In this document: one piece after another, positions 44,390 to 53,500 of the stretch
Layout: each line of letters begins with the position of its first letter
Position numbering within the stretch: position 1 is the first letter of the stretch
Assembly: GCA_020636315.1 (NCBI GenBank)
Contig: JACJYA010000002.1
Coordinates: 310,001-374,000 of the forward strand
DNA length: 64,000 nt
Source: Lewinellaceae bacterium
Lineage (GTDB): Bacteria > Bacteroidota > Bacteroidia > Chitinophagales > Saprospiraceae
Reading direction: 5' to 3'
Made by a program: the position numbers and the translations under genes
The notes under the pieces: model-generated
Seen by the model: only the letters and a program-made list of their open reading frames with translations
Told to the model about the DNA's origin: nothing
Database searches by the model: none

Positions 44390-47338
44390 ATGAAATACTT
44401 CACCTCCTGCACTTTTTTGCTCTTTTGCACACTACTCCTCTCCGCCCAGAATTTCGACGGCGGTTTTTCCTTCTTCCTGCCCTACTACGATTCTACGGCT
44501 CAGGAATTCCTGCCGGAGTTCCCGGCTTACACCATCGATGCAGCCCACCGGGTAAGCGCCGGGCCGGATGGTAAGTTCTACGCCAATGGCGAACCCATTC
44601 GCTTCTGGGGGGTCAATATCGTCTCCGGCGCCTGCTTCCCGGAAAAGGCTATCGCCCCGGCCATCGCCGCCCGCATGCGCAAAATGGGCATCAACCTGGT
44701 GCGTTTCCACCATCTTGACAATCCCAGTTGGGGCGGCGCCAACACCAGCCTGTTCTTCAACGGCCAGAACGGCACCCGCCAGCTCAACCCCGTCACGCTG
44801 GATCGCCTCGACTACTTCATCGCTCAGCTGAAACGCAACGGCATTTATGTAAATATGAACCTCAACGTTTCACGCACTTTCCAGGAGGCAGACGGCGTTC
44901 CCGGGGCCGATTCCATCCCCGATTTTGGCAAGGGCATCACGCTGTTCGACCCCTGGCTGCAGGTGTTGCAGAAGGAATACGCGGAGCAGTTGCTGGCGCA
45001 CACCAACCCTTACACCGGGCTTCCGCTCGCCGAAGACCCGGTGCTGGCCATGGTGGAAATGAACAACGAGAACAGCCTTTACGGCTACTGGAAAGAGGGG
45101 AAACTGCGGCCTTTCGCGGAGGGAGGCGTGTTGCTTCAACGGCACAATAAGATGCTCGACAGCCTCTGGAGTGAGTGGCTTCTGGAAAAATATTCCACTC
45201 AGGAGGCCCTGGCGGCCGCCTGGAATGCGGGCGCAACCCAACCCGGAGAAGGACAACTGCTGGTAAACGCCGGCTTTGAGAACGGGACAGTCAACTCACC
45301 CTGGTTTGTGGAGGTGCACGATGCCGCCCAGGCCAGCCTTTCGGCCTCCTCGCAGAGCCCTTATGAAGGCGATTACTGCGCCCGCCTGCAGGTGGACAAC
45401 GTAACCGGCACCGGCTGGCACCTGCAGTTCAAACAAAGTGGTTTCAGCCTGCAGAAGGATTCCTCATACGTATTGCAGTTTGCCGCCCGGGCCTCTTCTC
45501 CCGCCAATATTTCCGTGGCGGCCATGCGCGATAATGACCCCTACAACTGGTATGCGGGGGCAAACTACGCGCTGACCGAAGAGTGGCAGCTTTTTTCCTT
45601 CTCATTCGTAGCGCCGGAAGACAACATCGGCCACGGCCGGATCACCATCAGCCCCACCCAGCAGGGCGTTCTGTATTTCGACGCCTTCAGCCTCTCTCCT
45701 CCCTGGCAGTCAGGACTGTTGCCTGAAGAAGATCTGGCACAGGGCGCCGTAGAGCGCATCCTCTGGGCGGAGCGCCTGCTATACACCGACGCCCGCCTGG
45801 CCGATTTGGCGGCCTTTTACCTTCAGCTGCAGGAAAGCCATTTCGATGATCTGTCCGCTTACCTGCGGGAAAACCTGAGGGTGCAGGCGCCCATCACCGG
45901 GACCAACGCTCTGGGCGGCATCAGCGACGCTTCCCTCCACGAAAACCTGGACTATCTGGACGACCACAGCTACTGGGACCACCCCCAGTTCCCCGCCAGC
46001 GCCTGGGACCCCTACAACTGGCTGATCCGCAACGATCCCCAGCTGAAAGACGATTACCTGAGCTCCATCACCAACATCTGCGCCGGCCTGCAACTGGCGG
46101 ACAAGCCCTACACCGTCAGCGAGTACAATCATGCGGCGCCCAACCGCTTTCGCACAGAAATGGTGCACGCCTTAATGGCCTACAGCGCCTTCCACGGCGT
46201 CGATGGCATCATGTGGTTCGACTACAATGGCAGCAATCGCTGGGACGGCAACTTTGTGGATGGCTTCTTCAGCCTGCATCGGGATAATTCAATTATGGCG
46301 TTGTTCCCGGCTTTTGCTTACGCCTTTCGCAACGGCCTGCTGGCGGAGGATGGCTCACCGGTAGAATTACAGTACAGCGAAAACTGGGTCTATCGCTCCG
46401 GCAAAGCCGACAACCAGGGCCGCTGGGGCAAGTTCGTGCCGTATGACAGACGCCTGGCGCTCATCCACGCCATCCGAACGAAAAGCTACCGGGCGCCGGC
46501 TACCACCGATCTCTCCACCTTGCCGCCGGTGGAGAGCAACCCCTATCAAACCAGCAACGGGGAGACTGTCCTGGATACGGAAACCGGCCTGCTGGCCTCC
46601 GCTTCCCCCCGCTTTGCCGCTCTCACCGGCTTCCTGCAGAATGCCTCCGGCGCCTCTGCCGGCGAATTGACACTGGTGCAGGCCAACCGATTCGGCTCCG
46701 TCAGCTGGCTGGCCTTGTCGCAGGCGCCGCTGGTTACGGCTCAACGCTCACTGCTTACCCTGTCCACCGTCCAGCAAAATACCGGCATGGTATGGGACGG
46801 CACGCAGACGGTGCACAACAACTGGGGTTCAGGCCCGACGCTGCAGGCGCCAATAAGGCTCACTCTGCGCCTGCATATCCAGGCGGATTCCCTTCGGGTG
46901 TATCCGCTGAGCGCCATCGGCGAAACGGGCACTCCATTCACGCTACAGCCCACAACCCCCGGATATTTTGAACTGGTTATCGATCAGGAGCAATACCCTG
47001 CGCTCTGGTTCGGGCTGGAGGCAATGGGCGGCCTGGTGCCGGCCAAAGAAGCTCCCGGTACGGGCATGCTGTTGCGCCATTATCCCAATCCGGTGGGGGC
47101 AGGGCCGCATTACATCGAATATCAACTGGCGGAAGGGGCAGAGGTAGAGCTCCGGGTGTTTAACGGGCAGGGACAGTTAGTGGCGCGGAAGGAAGAAGGC
47201 TGGCAGACAGCGGGCATTCACCGGGCGTCTTTTGAAACGGGGGGGCTGGCGGCGGGGAGTTATGTCTTTTCACTGGCTACCAGAAGAGCGGATAGCCGCT
47301 GGGAGGAGGGGCAGTGGGGAAGAGTGCAGGTGGAGTGA
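44390..47338 (+). CDS. T9SS-exported clan GH-A glycoside hydrolase with inserted CBM
   Basis: A 982-residue secreted glycosidase. ATG 44390 gives the signal peptide (MKYFTSCTFLLFCTLLLSAQ); the frame to 44315 adds 25 charged residues. The TIM-barrel start is clear (NGEPIRFWGVNIVSGACFPE, MGINLVRFHHLD). E227 in MVEMNNENSLYG is the likely acid/base and E578 in TVSEYNHAAPNRF the nucleophile, the clan GH-A arrangement (GH5-like). Between them, at about 288-437, a CBM4/9-type jelly roll (LVNAGFENGTVNSPWFVEVH ... GVLYFDAFSLSP) interrupts the barrel. A beta-domain and a type A T9SS tail (about 905-982, RHYPNPVGAGPHYIEYQLAE) follow. The substrate is unknown. Confidence 0.8.
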   Translation: MKYFTSCTFLLFCTLLLSAQNFDGGFSFFLPYYDSTAQEFLPEFPAYTIDAAHRVSAGPDGKFYANGEPIRFWGVNIVSGACFPEKAIAPAIAARMRKMGINLVRFHHLDNPSWGGANTSLFFNGQNGTRQLNPVTLDRLDYFIAQLKRNGIYVNMNLNVSRTFQEADGVPGADSIPDFGKGITLFDPWLQVLQKEYAEQLLAHTNPYTGLPLAEDPVLAMVEMNNENSLYGYWKEGKLRPFAEGGVLLQRHNKMLDSLWSEWLLEKYSTQEALAAAWNAGATQPGEGQLLVNAGFENGTVNSPWFVEVHDAAQASLSASSQSPYEGDYCARLQVDNVTGTGWHLQFKQSGFSLQKDSSYVLQFAARASSPANISVAAMRDNDPYNWYAGANYALTEEWQLFSFSFVAPEDNIGHGRITISPTQQGVLYFDAFSLSPPWQSGLLPEEDLAQGAVERILWAERLLYTDARLADLAAFYLQLQESHFDDLSAYLRENLRVQAPITGTNALGGISDASLHENLDYLDDHSYWDHPQFPASAWDPYNWLIRNDPQLKDDYLSSITNICAGLQLADKPYTVSEYNHAAPNRFRTEMVHALMAYSAFHGVDGIMWFDYNGSNRWDGNFVDGFFSLHRDNSIMALFPAFAYAFRNGLLAEDGSPVELQYSENWVYRSGKADNQGRWGKFVPYDRRLALIHAIRTKSYRAPATTDLSTLPPVESNPYQTSNGETVLDTETGLLASASPRFAALTGFLQNASGASAGELTLVQANRFGSVSWLALSQAPLVTAQRSLLTLSTVQQNTGMVWDGTQTVHNNWGSGPTLQAPIRLTLRLHIQADSLRVYPLSAIGETGTPFTLQPTTPGYFELVIDQEQYPALWFGLEAMGGLVPAKEAPGTGMLLRHYPNPVGAGPHYIEYQLAEGAEVELRVFNGQGQLVARKEEGWQTAGIHRASFETGGLAAGSYVFSLATRRADSRWEEGQWGRVQVE

Positions 47339-47402
47339 TGGGGATGGGGGCAGGTTTCTGGAAATCAGCAGGTTAGGACACACTTATTGGAACTATCCCT
47401 TT

Positions 47403-47963
47403 CTATATCAAAATCTCCGCCACCGGAATACTCAACTCCAGGCCTCGGGCCTCTGCCACATCTCCGGCACGCAGTAATTCCCGGAATTTGTAAGCATTTC
47501 CCATTGGCTCCCGGTGCACTTCGATCACGTTCTCCTCTAAATTGATGAGCCAGAATTCCGGGATGCCACTTTCGGCATAGAGCGGCAGTTTAATCTCCCG
47601 GTCATATTCAACAGAAGTATCGGCCACTTCGATAACCAAAAGGGCATCCTTTGCTTTGGGAAGCTGGTAATAGTAACGATCCTTTGTTCTTTTCAATATC
47701 GCAATATCAGGCTCAGGTTCTGAAAGATCGCTCAATTGGACTGGATTCTGAATGCTGATGATGGCATCCTCCTTGCCCGGCTTTTCAAATAAAATTTCGT
47801 TCAGTAAGTTAACAACCGCGGCATGTTTGCTTCCAATAGGGCTTTTTTCAATAATTTCTCCATTGATCAATTCGATGCCTTTCTCCCGGAGAATGCCAGC
47901 CTTTCCCATCTTGTGGTATTCCTCAACCGTAAGCAACCTTTTTTTGACCTGAACCGCCATCAA
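47403..47963 (-). CDS. Uma2 family nuclease-like protein (DUF820)
   Basis: A 186-residue protein of the PD-(D/E)XK superfamily. It has the family pattern RLLTVEEYHKM, KGIELINGEIIEKSP, the acidic SEPEPDIAIL with downstream LLVIEVADTS (the E-V-x-D strand), then YDREIKLPLYAESGIPEFWL. Asp in PEPDIAIL, Glu in VIEVAD and Lys in REIKLPLYA are the likely metal and catalytic residues. Uma2 proteins are very abundant in cyanobacteria and some Bacteroidota and have no proven role. The second Met (MAVQVKKR) could be the start. It is divergent from the Cys-rich cluster. Confidence 0.9.
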   Translation of the reverse strand: MMAVQVKKRLLTVEEYHKMGKAGILREKGIELINGEIIEKSPIGSKHAAVVNLLNEILFEKPGKEDAIISIQNPVQLSDLSEPEPDIAILKRTKDRYYYQLPKAKDALLVIEVADTSVEYDREIKLPLYAESGIPEFWLINLEENVIEVHREPMGNAYKFRELLRAGDVAEARGLELSIPVAEILI

Positions 47964-48274
47964 TGATTAATGTTAGTGGAAATGCTCTTCAAATATAACG
48001 TTTTTTGTTCAAATGGCTTTCAGATAGCCTGCAATCAATGGCAAATACCACTTTATAAAAAGTACGTTTTTTTTTGCTATTTTACATTCATCTCACCCGC
48101 CGATCATTCCTGTCTCAAAAGCTGCATTTTACCGAATTTTCTGTAAAAGCGACCGAATTTTAATCCATAGCTGCCGAATTTTAATTTCCTGGCGCAAAGT
48201 GCCCATTGTGTTTTACCTTCAGGTAAGGTGCTGTTGAGGCCTCTGTCCCAAAATTCGGAATAATAGAACACCTA
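47964..48274. other. 311-bp divergent region upstream of the Cys-rich T9SS cluster
   Basis: AT-rich near the Uma2 start (a T-run at 48067-48075), then three direct repeats at 48132-48182 and an inverted copy at 48250-48258 (described separately). No gene was seen. Confidence 0.5.
48132..48182 (+). promoter_or_regulatory. Three 9-bp direct repeats (CCGAATTTT) with exact 21-bp period
   Basis: CCGAATTTT occurs at 48132-48140, 48153-48161 and 48174-48182, each copy 12 bp from the next; an inverted copy, AAAATTCGG, lies at 48250-48258. Nine-base repeats with 12-base spacers are the arrangement bound by LytTR-type response regulators (as in AgrA and AlgR), two helical turns apart. The array ends 92 bp before the ATG at 48275 and is a likely operator or activator site. 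The binding protein is inferred. Confidence 0.7.
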
Positions 48275-50212
48275 ATGCTCAGAACACCCCTCAATAACGA
48301 ACTGCCAATAGGCTTTGCCAGGTCTTTAGCTTTACTGCTGGGGGTATTATCACTGGGCTATAAAGCATTGCATTGGATGGAAGGCAGCCTGATGGAACTT
48401 CCCTCCACGCATTCGGGCCTGCCCTACGGGCTGTTCCAATCTCAGTTTTGGCTTCCAAAAGCTGCCGGTGAATTGAGGACAGAAGGTTTCTTTCCCTGCA
48501 GTACAGCCCTTCATGCATTCCTGTCGGAAACGGATTCCCTCAGTTGCTGTTACCAGCTTAATTACGATTATGATGCTTCCGGCGTGCCGGTAACGGCCAT
48601 TGAAGTCCGGCTTTTATCAGCTTCTGCTTATCTGTCGTCGGTGCAATACGACCTGGGCTCCGGGTGGGCTTACCAGACACTGGTGCCCGGGCGTCGCCTG
48701 CTATGGGAGCATTCAAACGGAATCCTGCCCTCCGGCAGCCTGCCCGTGTTCGATTTCTGCATAGACAACGGCCCGTACGGAGAGCCGGCAGAACTGGAGG
48801 TAAGCTGGAAAGCCGGAGTAGAAGAGGTTTGCAGCGACACCCTGGCGCTGCCCTGCTACCGCTGCCTGGCGCCTCAGGGAGAACAGCTGGATTGCCTCGA
48901 TGAAGGCGGTTATGCCTACACCTTCGGGCTGGCCAACCTGACGGATTATACCATTCACAGCCTCCGCCTCAGGGAGCCGGCCGGGCAGGACCTCATCGTG
49001 GAAGATGTTCTCGACCTTGCCGGGCCCTGGCCCCCCGGAACTTCTGTCGGAGGATTCAGCCTGACAATACGACCCGAAGCGGAAGGGCTGGAAAGCCTTT
49101 GTTTCGAAATAACCGCCAGCCGCCTGCTGGCGGATTCCTCAGCCTTGGACTGTTGTACTTTCACCCACTGCCTGGAACTGCCGCTTTGTGACCGCTGCTG
49201 CACGCCCTTCGATGAATATGAAATGGATGTCAATGCAGGGTTTACGGTAACTGCCGACTGCAAAACCAGCATGCTTACCGCCAATTACGAACGCTGGGGC
49301 GCCTGCGACCGGGTGTTCTGGAACCTGCGCAACCTCAATACCGGAACGGGCATCGGAGGATTTGTCGATAACCGCACCATCTCTTTCTCCTTCCAGGATG
49401 AAATATCCTACCAACTCTGTATGGAGGTGGTGCGCCGCGATGCCGGCGGGATGAACTGCTACGGAGACACTACGCTCACCGTCTGCGACACGGTATTTTT
49501 CGACTGCCCCGACCCGCCCTGCCTGGACAGCAGCCTGATCGACTGGGCCTTTGACTGCCCGCCGGAACTGCAACTGGTTTGTGGCTGCGATAACATGACC
49601 TACATCAACGGCTGCGCCGCCATGAACTGGAGTGGTGTGCTGTACTGGAGCGACGGCCCCTGCGGTGAGCCGCCGGTGGATAGCATCCGGCTGGAACTCA
49701 CCTCCTTTAGTTCGGATCAGGCCGAACTGGAATGGTTCACCGGAGGCGCGGTGGACTATCGCTATTTCCTGGTGCAGCGCCGGCTGCCGGGGGGCGGTTG
49801 GATAACCATCGGACAGGTGGATGGCAACACTTTCAACTTCACAGATAACGATCCTGCCAGTGGCTTGAATGAATACCGTATTGTAGGCGTCACCTGGCCG
49901 GGCAAGCCCGTGTTCAGCAACACGGTTGAGGCCTTCATCACCGGCTTGCAGCCAAGAGAGATACAGGAGGAAGGGCTGATATGGCCCAACCCGGCGAGGA
50001 ATAAAGCCTTTCTGCTGCTGCCGTGGGAAGGAGCGGCAGAGCTGATTGCTTATGATTTGCAGGGAAGGGTTATTGAGAAATGGCAATTGCCGGCAAGCCG
50101 ACAAGAGGTGGTTGAAATAAGAGTGGACAACTGGCCCGCCGGTTTGTATCTCCTCCAGGCCCGCGGGGCCAGGGGAGAAAGCTGGGTGTCGAGGCTGCTC
50201 ATTGCCCCATAA
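48275..50212 (+). CDS. T9SS-exported Cys-rich protein with Kazal-type domain
   Basis: A 645-residue surface protein. An N-terminal hydrophobic segment (SLALLLGVLSLGY) serves as signal peptide or anchor. Residues about 85-310 hold two Cys-rich modules (DSLSCCYQLNYDYD ... VFDFCIDN ... DTLALPCYRC; DCCTFTHCLELPLCDRCC) that also occur in the next two genes. At about 428-466 there is a Kazal inhibitor pattern: CPPELQLVCGCDNMTYINGC followed by a terminal GPC. A fibronectin-like region (about 475-560, ELTSFSSDQAELEWF) and a type A sorting tail (about 565-645, IWPNPARNKAFLLLPWEG) complete it. It is the first of three related genes. Kazal domains inhibit serine proteases; this role here is inference. 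Confidence 0.78.
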   Translation: MLRTPLNNELPIGFARSLALLLGVLSLGYKALHWMEGSLMELPSTHSGLPYGLFQSQFWLPKAAGELRTEGFFPCSTALHAFLSETDSLSCCYQLNYDYDASGVPVTAIEVRLLSASAYLSSVQYDLGSGWAYQTLVPGRRLLWEHSNGILPSGSLPVFDFCIDNGPYGEPAELEVSWKAGVEEVCSDTLALPCYRCLAPQGEQLDCLDEGGYAYTFGLANLTDYTIHSLRLREPAGQDLIVEDVLDLAGPWPPGTSVGGFSLTIRPEAEGLESLCFEITASRLLADSSALDCCTFTHCLELPLCDRCCTPFDEYEMDVNAGFTVTADCKTSMLTANYERWGACDRVFWNLRNLNTGTGIGGFVDNRTISFSFQDEISYQLCMEVVRRDAGGMNCYGDTTLTVCDTVFFDCPDPPCLDSSLIDWAFDCPPELQLVCGCDNMTYINGCAAMNWSGVLYWSDGPCGEPPVDSIRLELTSFSSDQAELEWFTGGAVDYRYFLVQRRLPGGGWITIGQVDGNTFNFTDNDPASGLNEYRIVGVTWPGKPVFSNTVEAFITGLQPREIQEEGLIWPNPARNKAFLLLPWEGAAELIAYDLQGRVIEKWQLPASRQEVVEIRVDNWPAGLYLLQARGARGESWVSRLLIAP

Positions 50213-50512
50213 TTGGAGCAGGCGGGCAGATTCAGACTTAGCACCACTTTTTCTCCTAACCATTGGATCGGAGAATGGCCCCCCTTCCTTTGGAGGGGGG
50301 TTGGGGGGAGGCTACTCCCGGTGGCAAAAGAGAAGGAGTTTCTTCGGCCGGCTCAAATTAAGCGGCAATAGAAAATTGCCGCTTAATGTCAGAACCAATG
50401 CTGCAGGTGATACGGTCCTGTGGTTTTGTGGTATTGCGGCAAATACATGTAACCGGAAAGCTCAAACAGCGGGTTGGAAAAGCATCCGCCAAAACACATA
50501 AAATCACGAATT
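50213..50512. other. 300-bp gap with two repeat hairpins
   Basis: Contains a CCCCCCTTCC-TTT-GGAGGGGGG hairpin (50277-50298) with the trailing TTGGGGGGAGGCT, and a terminator-like 13-bp stem at 50357-50387. The short open frames here are unlikely genes. The giant gene begins at 50513. Confidence 0.5.
50357..50387. terminator. Hairpin ATTAAGCGGCAAT-AGAAA, terminator-like repeat copy 1
   Basis: ATTAAGCGGCAAT (50357-50369) pairs perfectly with 50375-50387 across a 5-base loop. The same hairpin, with one changed base per arm, lies at 63504-63534 after the third gene of the cluster, and a half copy is at 36753-36767. It has no long T-run, so it may be a repeat rather than a strict terminator. Confidence 0.6.
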
Positions 50513-53500
50513 ATGAAGCCCATATTCAGTGTGCCCCTGTTAATACTGGCCTGTTTGTACCTCGCTCCCGAATTCCGGCCGACGGAGGGAACGGCGGTGA
50601 ACCCGGCGGCCTCTGGCAGCAGGATCGCTTCCATCTCCGGCAACATCCATCGCGCTAATGGCGCACCCCTGCCGGGAATAGAAGTAAACCTGACCGGCAA
50701 CAGCATCGGCCAGCAATTCACAGACACCAATGGCGATTATGCTTTTCCTGGGCTGGCGGACGGCTTTGATTACACCATCACCCCCCAGTGGCAGGGCACT
50801 TGCAATTCGCCCTGCATTACGGTCTATGACCTCTATCTCATCCAACAGCATATTCTGGGGGTTACGGCCCTGCCATCTCCCTATGCGCTGATCGCCGCTG
50901 ACGCCAATAACAGCGGGGGCATTACAACCCAGGATTATGTTCAGATCCGCTCTTTGATACTGGGGGATATCAACCAGTTCCCCACCAACAGCTGCTGGCG
51001 TTTTGTCGATGCAGGCTACCCATTTCCGGACCCGTTCGACCCCTTCACTTCCGGCTTCCCGGAAGTGGCCAATATCAATAACCTCACCGGGGATGTGCAG
51101 GCTGATTTCATCGGCGTGCAGGTCGGCGATGTGTCCGACTGTATGGAGATGGTTGGCGCCAGCAACCTTGTATTGTTCCTGGAGGCCGCCGATGTGTATT
51201 GCACCGACGAACTGGCCCTGGTTCAGGTTCGCGTACAGGGGTTTACAGATATTTCGGGCCTGCAGTTCACCATTAAATGGGATCCCGCCATTTTTGAATA
51301 CGCCAACGTACTCAATTTCGGCCTTCCGGGGCTGACGGCCGCCAACTTCAGCCAGTTTGCAAGCTCCGGCGAACTGACGATGGTTTGGACCGACCCTTCC
51401 GGCCTCCAGCAAACCCTGGCGGACGGCAGCCTGCTGTTCAACCTCTACCTAAACCCCATCATATCCGCCAATGTACCTACGATTATCTACTTCTCGGATA
51501 CCCCCTCTCTGCCACTGGCGATCGATGCCACCGGCCAACCCGGCTTTGTCGATGGGCAAATTGCCGCGACGGCCCTGGAGAGCCCCGAGCTGGCCGTCGG
51601 CCCCGCCTATTGTTACAACGGCCTGCAGTTCGCCTCCTTTTATGCAGAGGGTAATATGTCTCCATTAGATGGCGATAATGTCTTTCAGGACCGCGGCAAC
51701 AACGGCTGGATGGTGTATAACCTCGCGGATAATGGGGCTATCTTCATGCAGGCCCTCTACCCTACTCCACCTTTCTGCGGCACCCTTTATAATGAAATGG
51801 TGAGCACCTGCGCCGCCGCCCTGGTTCCGGATTGCGAACAGCCTGTGGAGCTGGCGCCCAGTGTGGAACCCGATGCCAGCCTTCAGGTACAGGGCAATAA
51901 AGTGGTCTGGGTGAGCGATCAGGACGGCGACCGCGACATCTACGCCTACGACCTGGCTACGGGAACCCTCACCAATGTTTCGGATAATGCCGCCGATGAC
52001 CAGTTCCCCAACCTGCACGGTGATCGCATTGTGTGGCGGGGCAATGAAAGCGGGAATTACGAGATCTGGGCATACGACTGCCAAACGCAATTTAAGCAGC
52101 AGGTTTCTCAGAACAGTACGGATGTTGACCAGTCGCCCGCCGTATTCGGCAACTACGTCACCTGGCGCAGCAACCAGGACGGGGACAATGATATTTACCT
52201 CTATAACCTGGTTACCGGGCTGGAAACTAACCTCTCCAACGACAACGCCACCGGCGCCGGCAGCCCCGCCATATTCGGCGACTGGGTGGTGTGGGAAAGT
52301 ACCGATCAGGGCCCCGATGTGGACGTATTCCTCTACACCATCTCTATCCAAAACATGGAAAACCTCTCCAACAGCGCTGAAGATGAGCAGGATCTGGTGC
52401 TGCAGGGAGACGTCGCGGCCTGGGCGGCTTTCGATATGAATACCTTTGCTTACGACCTTTTTGCCTATCAACTGGCCACCGGCACGCTGGTTCCCGTAGC
52501 GAACGATGTGCCTCTTTCTCTCAACAGCCTGGCCGTAGGCGGCGACTATGTAGTATGGGCTGATAATTCGGATGGCGACAACGAGATCTATGCTTACCGC
52601 CTCTCCGACGGAACAACCCTCCAACTCAGCAATAATACCGATGAAGACAACCGCCCGGCGATCCACGCCGGACAGGTGGTCTGGGAAGCCTTTGAAGGGG
52701 GCGATCGGGAGATCCGTTATCACAACCTGGAAAGCGGAAGAACGGCCATCCTGGGCCCTGACCCGGCGGTGGACCTGTTTCCGGACACCTACGGCCCCTT
52801 TTCGGTATGGCAATCAGACCGCGACGGAAACGGGCAGTACGAATTGTACTTTTTCAATACCCAGCTACTGCCTCCTCAGCAGGTGCAGCTCGATGCCGGG
52901 GCTTCGGTGACTACGGGCCTTTGCCCGGGCGAAAACGCCACCCTGGTGCTGGAAACGGCCGGCCCCGGGCTGGAGGCTGTCTGGTTTGACGATGATATGA
53001 TGTCCAATGAGCTTTACGCCGATGCCGCCAACCTGTTCGAACCCGTCGTGTCCGGCCCAACCACCTTCTACGGCGCCTGGCGTGACCCCATCACCGGCTG
53101 CATTGCTCCTCTGGCGGCTGCGGCAGTAGTTGCCGAGCCGACGGATATTCTGGGATGCAATGATATGTTCTCCATCAACTTGTCTGACTTTTGCCAGGCC
53201 ACGTTGGATGCAAGCATCCTGGAGGGCGTCTTCGGCTGCCTGCAGGCAGATGATTTCGTCATCGACGTCCAGGATATTAATCCTGGCAACGGGCCCGTTG
53301 TTGACGAGGCAGGCTCCTATGTATATACAGTCGATCTGGCGCCGGGCGTAACCGCCAATTTCACTGGTTGCTTTGGCATGGTGGAAGCCCAGGACGGCCT
53401 TCCGCCCATCCTCACCTGCCCGGACGACCTCACCGTGCAGGCGCCCCCCGGCGCTATGGAAGCCAGTGTAAATGCTCCGATCCCCACCTGGGACGACAAC

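Noticed and set aside
49139..52813. Long minus-strand frames opposite the Cys-rich genes (49139-50263, 51665-52813)
   Set aside because: The plus-strand proteins show signal peptides, domains and sorting tails; these frames show none.
51866..52860. Regular repeats considered as a CRISPR or tandem DNA array
   Set aside because: The periodicity is at protein level (TolB-like propeller blades of about 45 residues) and the DNA of the units has diverged.
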